In this document: piece after piece, positions 6,796-8,293 of the stretch
How positions within the stretch are numbered: position 1 is the first letter of the stretch
How the letters are laid out: each line of letters begins with the position of its first letter
Source: an uncultured Rhodospirillaceae bacterium
Lineage (GTDB): Bacteria > Pseudomonadota > Alphaproteobacteria > Rhodospirillales > UBA2165
Direction: 5' to 3'
Assembly: GCA_913054205.1 (NCBI GenBank)
Contig: CAJXJM010000091.1
Location: forward strand, 1-8,293
DNA length: 8,293 nucleotides
The notes under the pieces: generated by a model
What the model saw: only the letters and a program-made list of their open reading frames with translations
Databases searched by the model: none
Told to the model about the DNA's origin: nothing
Program-made: the position numbers and the translations under genes

Positions 6796-7011
6796 ATGAT
6801 TTTGAGTATGGCTACGTTGCGGAAAGTGTTCAATGCAACGATGAAAGACCCTGCATTTTTGGCGCAAATGAAAAAACAACGTTTGCCTGTTAATCCTATG
6901 ACGGGTCAAGAATTGGAAGGGCTGATCAAGCGTATTCAATCGGTAAAACCTGATGTGCTGGAATAGGCTCAAAGTGCCATGGTCTTTAAAGGCAAAAAGA
7001 AGAAAAAATAA
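6796..7011 (+). pseudogene. C-terminal remnant of a TctC/Bug-type solute-binding protein
   Basis: A 56-codon frame (ATG 6796, TAG 6964) begins eight bases after the valS stop. It encodes LRKVFNATMKDPAFLAQMKK, then LPVNPMTGQELEGLIKRI. This closely resembles the last part of periplasmic tripartite tricarboxylate transporter (TctC/Bug) binding proteins, whose ends typically read x-F-x-x-T-M-x-D-P-x-F-x-x-x-x-x-K, then N-P-x-[ST]-G-x-E. Intact members are about 320 residues with a signal peptide, so some 80 percent of the gene is missing. After the TAG the same frame stays open for 14 codons (AQSAMVFKGKKKKK) to TAA 7009, which may be the original tail behind a nonsense mutation. There is no convincing ribosome binding site before ATG 6796. 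I infer a decayed gene left by a deletion; translation as a small protein is possible but less likely. Confidence 0.6.
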
Positions 7012-7041
7012 GACGTATTTGACGTTTTAATAACCCAATCA

Positions 7042-7084
7042 AAGTTAGGCGGTGTGTGGTTTTGTCCTGCACCGCCTAATTTAT
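7042..7084 (+). terminator. Strong hairpin, probable terminator of the valS unit
   Basis: TTAGGCGGTG (7045-7054) pairs perfectly with CACCGCCTAA (7070-7079). The stem extends outward by a G-U and two A-T pairs, with a 15-base loop at 7055-7069. A short T-rich run (7080-7084, TTTAT type) follows. The tail is weak for an ideal intrinsic terminator, but the stem is long and GC-rich. It lies between the valS end and the next gene. Confidence 0.6.
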
Positions 7085-7101
7085 ATGGAAATTTTGAATA
7101 T

Positions 7102-7126
7102 ACTCTCCTGGCATCACGTGGAGAGT
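7102..7126. repeat. Inverted repeat upstream of the flavin monooxygenase gene
   Basis: ACTCTCC (7102-7108) and GGAGAGT (7120-7126) are perfect 7-base inverted copies separated by 11 bases, centre to centre about 18 bases. It ends 63 bases before the next start codon and is followed by two copies of CTATGATG (7137-7144 and 7157-7164) exactly 20 bases apart. This geometry fits an operator for a dimeric regulator, but no regulator gene is in view and no clear -35/-10 pair could be placed. Confidence 0.35.
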
Positions 7127-7189
7127 GTTAGCATTTCTATGATGCGGTCTCGCTCCCTATGATGTCGGAAATTGGGGAAGAACAATAAT

Positions 7190-8293
7190 ATGGATGATGT
7201 TTCTGAAATGCCTGATGCAACGACCACAATTCCAACACCGGAAGAGCTTGTTGAGCGGGCCAGAGGGCTAACAGCTCAACTTTATAAAAATGCCGACGCC
7301 TGTGAAGCCGAGCGAAAAATGCCGGATGAGAATTTTCAAGCCTATGTTGATGCCGGTATTCTCAACGTCTGTAAGCCAAAAGATTTTGGCGGCTATGAAT
7401 ATGGCTGGGATGTTCTGTGCGAGATCGCCTATGAGCTTGGAAAGGGCTGTGGTTCGAGTGCCTGGGTTTATTCGGTATTGGCAGAACATAACCAGACGGC
7501 AGCGACCTATCCGTTACAAGCTCAACAGGATATTTGGGGTGAAAACCAAAAAACATTGATAGCGTCAGGAAATTCTCCAGGTGCCGACATGGAGCGCGTC
7601 GAAGGTGGATGGAAAATTACGGGCCAGCTGAATTATTCTAGTGGCTGCGATTTTGCCCAATGGCATTTGACGGGTATAGCGATTGGCGGCAAACCGCTCA
7701 AAATTTTGGTGCCGCAATTCGAATGCGAGATCATCGATAACTGGTATGTCGTTGGCTTGGCCGGCACAGGCAGTAAAGACATCAAAATGGAAAGCGTTTT
7801 TATTCCGGACCACCGGACCATTAAAATTGGCGAGCGTGGTCCGCATTTTGACAAGGCTGCCGTGTTTAGAATTCCGCAATGGTCAGTCAATCCCTACAGT
7901 TTGGTGGCGGTGACCATTGGTGTTGCACAAGGTGCGATAGATCGATTTGTTGAGAGCATGAAAGAGCGCTCCTCACGCTTCGGCAGTAAGGTCGCCGAAT
8001 TTCAAAGTCTGCAATTGCGTTTGGCCGAATCTTCCGCAGAGGTCGATGCAGCCAAAAAAGTCATGATGAGCAATCTGCGTGAGACCATGGAGTTCATGGA
8101 GCACAATGACGAAATGCCAATTAAAATGATGGCGCGTAACAAACGTGATATGGCGTATTGTCCCATTTTGGCACAGCGGGCGGTTGACCGAATTTTTTAT
8201 GCTGCAGGTGCAGGTGGGTTGCTGCTCAGTGAAGACATTCAGCGTTCTTTCCGGGACGTCCATGCCGGCAACAAACAAATAGCCCTGAACTGG
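7190..8293 (+). CDS. Flavin-dependent monooxygenase, acyl-CoA dehydrogenase fold (HsaA/HpaB-C2-like), 3' end outside window
   Basis: From ATG 7190, with GGGGAAG at 7174-7180 as ribosome binding site, the frame is open for 368 codons to the window edge, so the stop is outside. The product follows the acyl-CoA dehydrogenase-like group D flavin monooxygenases. An N-terminal helical domain carries ERKMPDENFQAYVDAGI (41-57) and KPKDFGGYE (62-70). GSSAWVYSVLAEHN is at 88-101. The beta domain has ASGNSPGA (125-132) and GGWKITGQLNYSSGCDFAQW (139-158), and VVGLAGTGSKDIKMESVFIP (187-206) follows. The C-terminal helical domain ends with RSFRDVHAGNKQIALNW (352-368), near the usual end of the family. Family members hydroxylate aromatic or steroid-derived substrates using reduced flavin from a separate small reductase. 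They differ from true dehydrogenases in lacking CoA chemistry. The substrate cannot be read from sequence. The full protein is probably about 390 residues. Confidence 0.87.
   Translation, partial: MDDVSEMPDATTTIPTPEELVERARGLTAQLYKNADACEAERKMPDENFQAYVDAGILNVCKPKDFGGYEYGWDVLCEIAYELGKGCGSSAWVYSVLAEHNQTAATYPLQAQQDIWGENQKTLIASGNSPGADMERVEGGWKITGQLNYSSGCDFAQWHLTGIAIGGKPLKILVPQFECEIIDNWYVVGLAGTGSKDIKMESVFIPDHRTIKIGERGPHFDKAAVFRIPQWSVNPYSLVAVTIGVAQGAIDRFVESMKERSSRFGSKVAEFQSLQLRLAESSAEVDAAKKVMMSNLRETMEFMEHNDEMPIKMMARNKRDMAYCPILAQRAVDRIFYAAGAGGLLLSEDIQRSFRDVHAGNKQIALNW

Overview
The window looks like a moderate-GC chromosomal segment of an alphaproteobacterium. The main evidence is the block Pcm-like methyltransferase, TolC, PopZ (DUF2497), valS. 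PopZ is essentially an alphaproteobacterial protein, and this neighbourhood is familiar from that class. I saw no phage, IS element, CRISPR array or other defence island, and I do not see convincing evidence of a new biological system here.

Layout. A 62-residue two-helix membrane protein of unknown function (41-229, +) is followed by about 275 bases with no supported gene. Next come two tRNA genes on the minus strand, read as tRNA-Cys(GCA) then tRNA-Asn(GTT). They have their own promoter (765-793) and a rho-independent terminator (506-542), so they form a complete compact unit. A plus-strand promoter with a perfect TATAAT (944-974) then opens the collinear series: the Pcm-like methyltransferase (1014-1664), a TolC-family outer-membrane channel (1821-3221), the pole organiser PopZ (3365-4015) and valyl-tRNA synthetase (4140-6788). 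The genes are 124-156 bases apart. The gaps after tolC and before valS hold inverted repeats but no clear intrinsic terminator, so read-through between genes is plausible. A strong hairpin at 7042-7084 probably ends the valS unit.

Between valS and that hairpin lies a short reading frame (6796-6966). It matches the C-terminal end of a TctC/Bug-type periplasmic solute-binding protein, with no 5' part, and appears to be a gene remnant. The window ends inside a gene on the plus strand (7190 to the edge, 368 codons without a stop) for a flavin-dependent monooxygenase of the acyl-CoA dehydrogenase fold (HsaA/HpaB-C2-like). Its partner reductase or pathway genes would lie beyond the edge.

Functionally the genes are mostly core cell biology: tRNAs and a tRNA synthetase, outer-membrane export and cell-pole organisation. 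The catabolic-type monooxygenase starts a separate unit. The points most worth a second look are the Pcm-like protein, which lacks the residues expected of a true isoaspartate repair enzyme; the solute-binding-protein remnant; the Glu-Pro/poly-Pro linker of PopZ; and the three hairpins in the popZ-valS gap.
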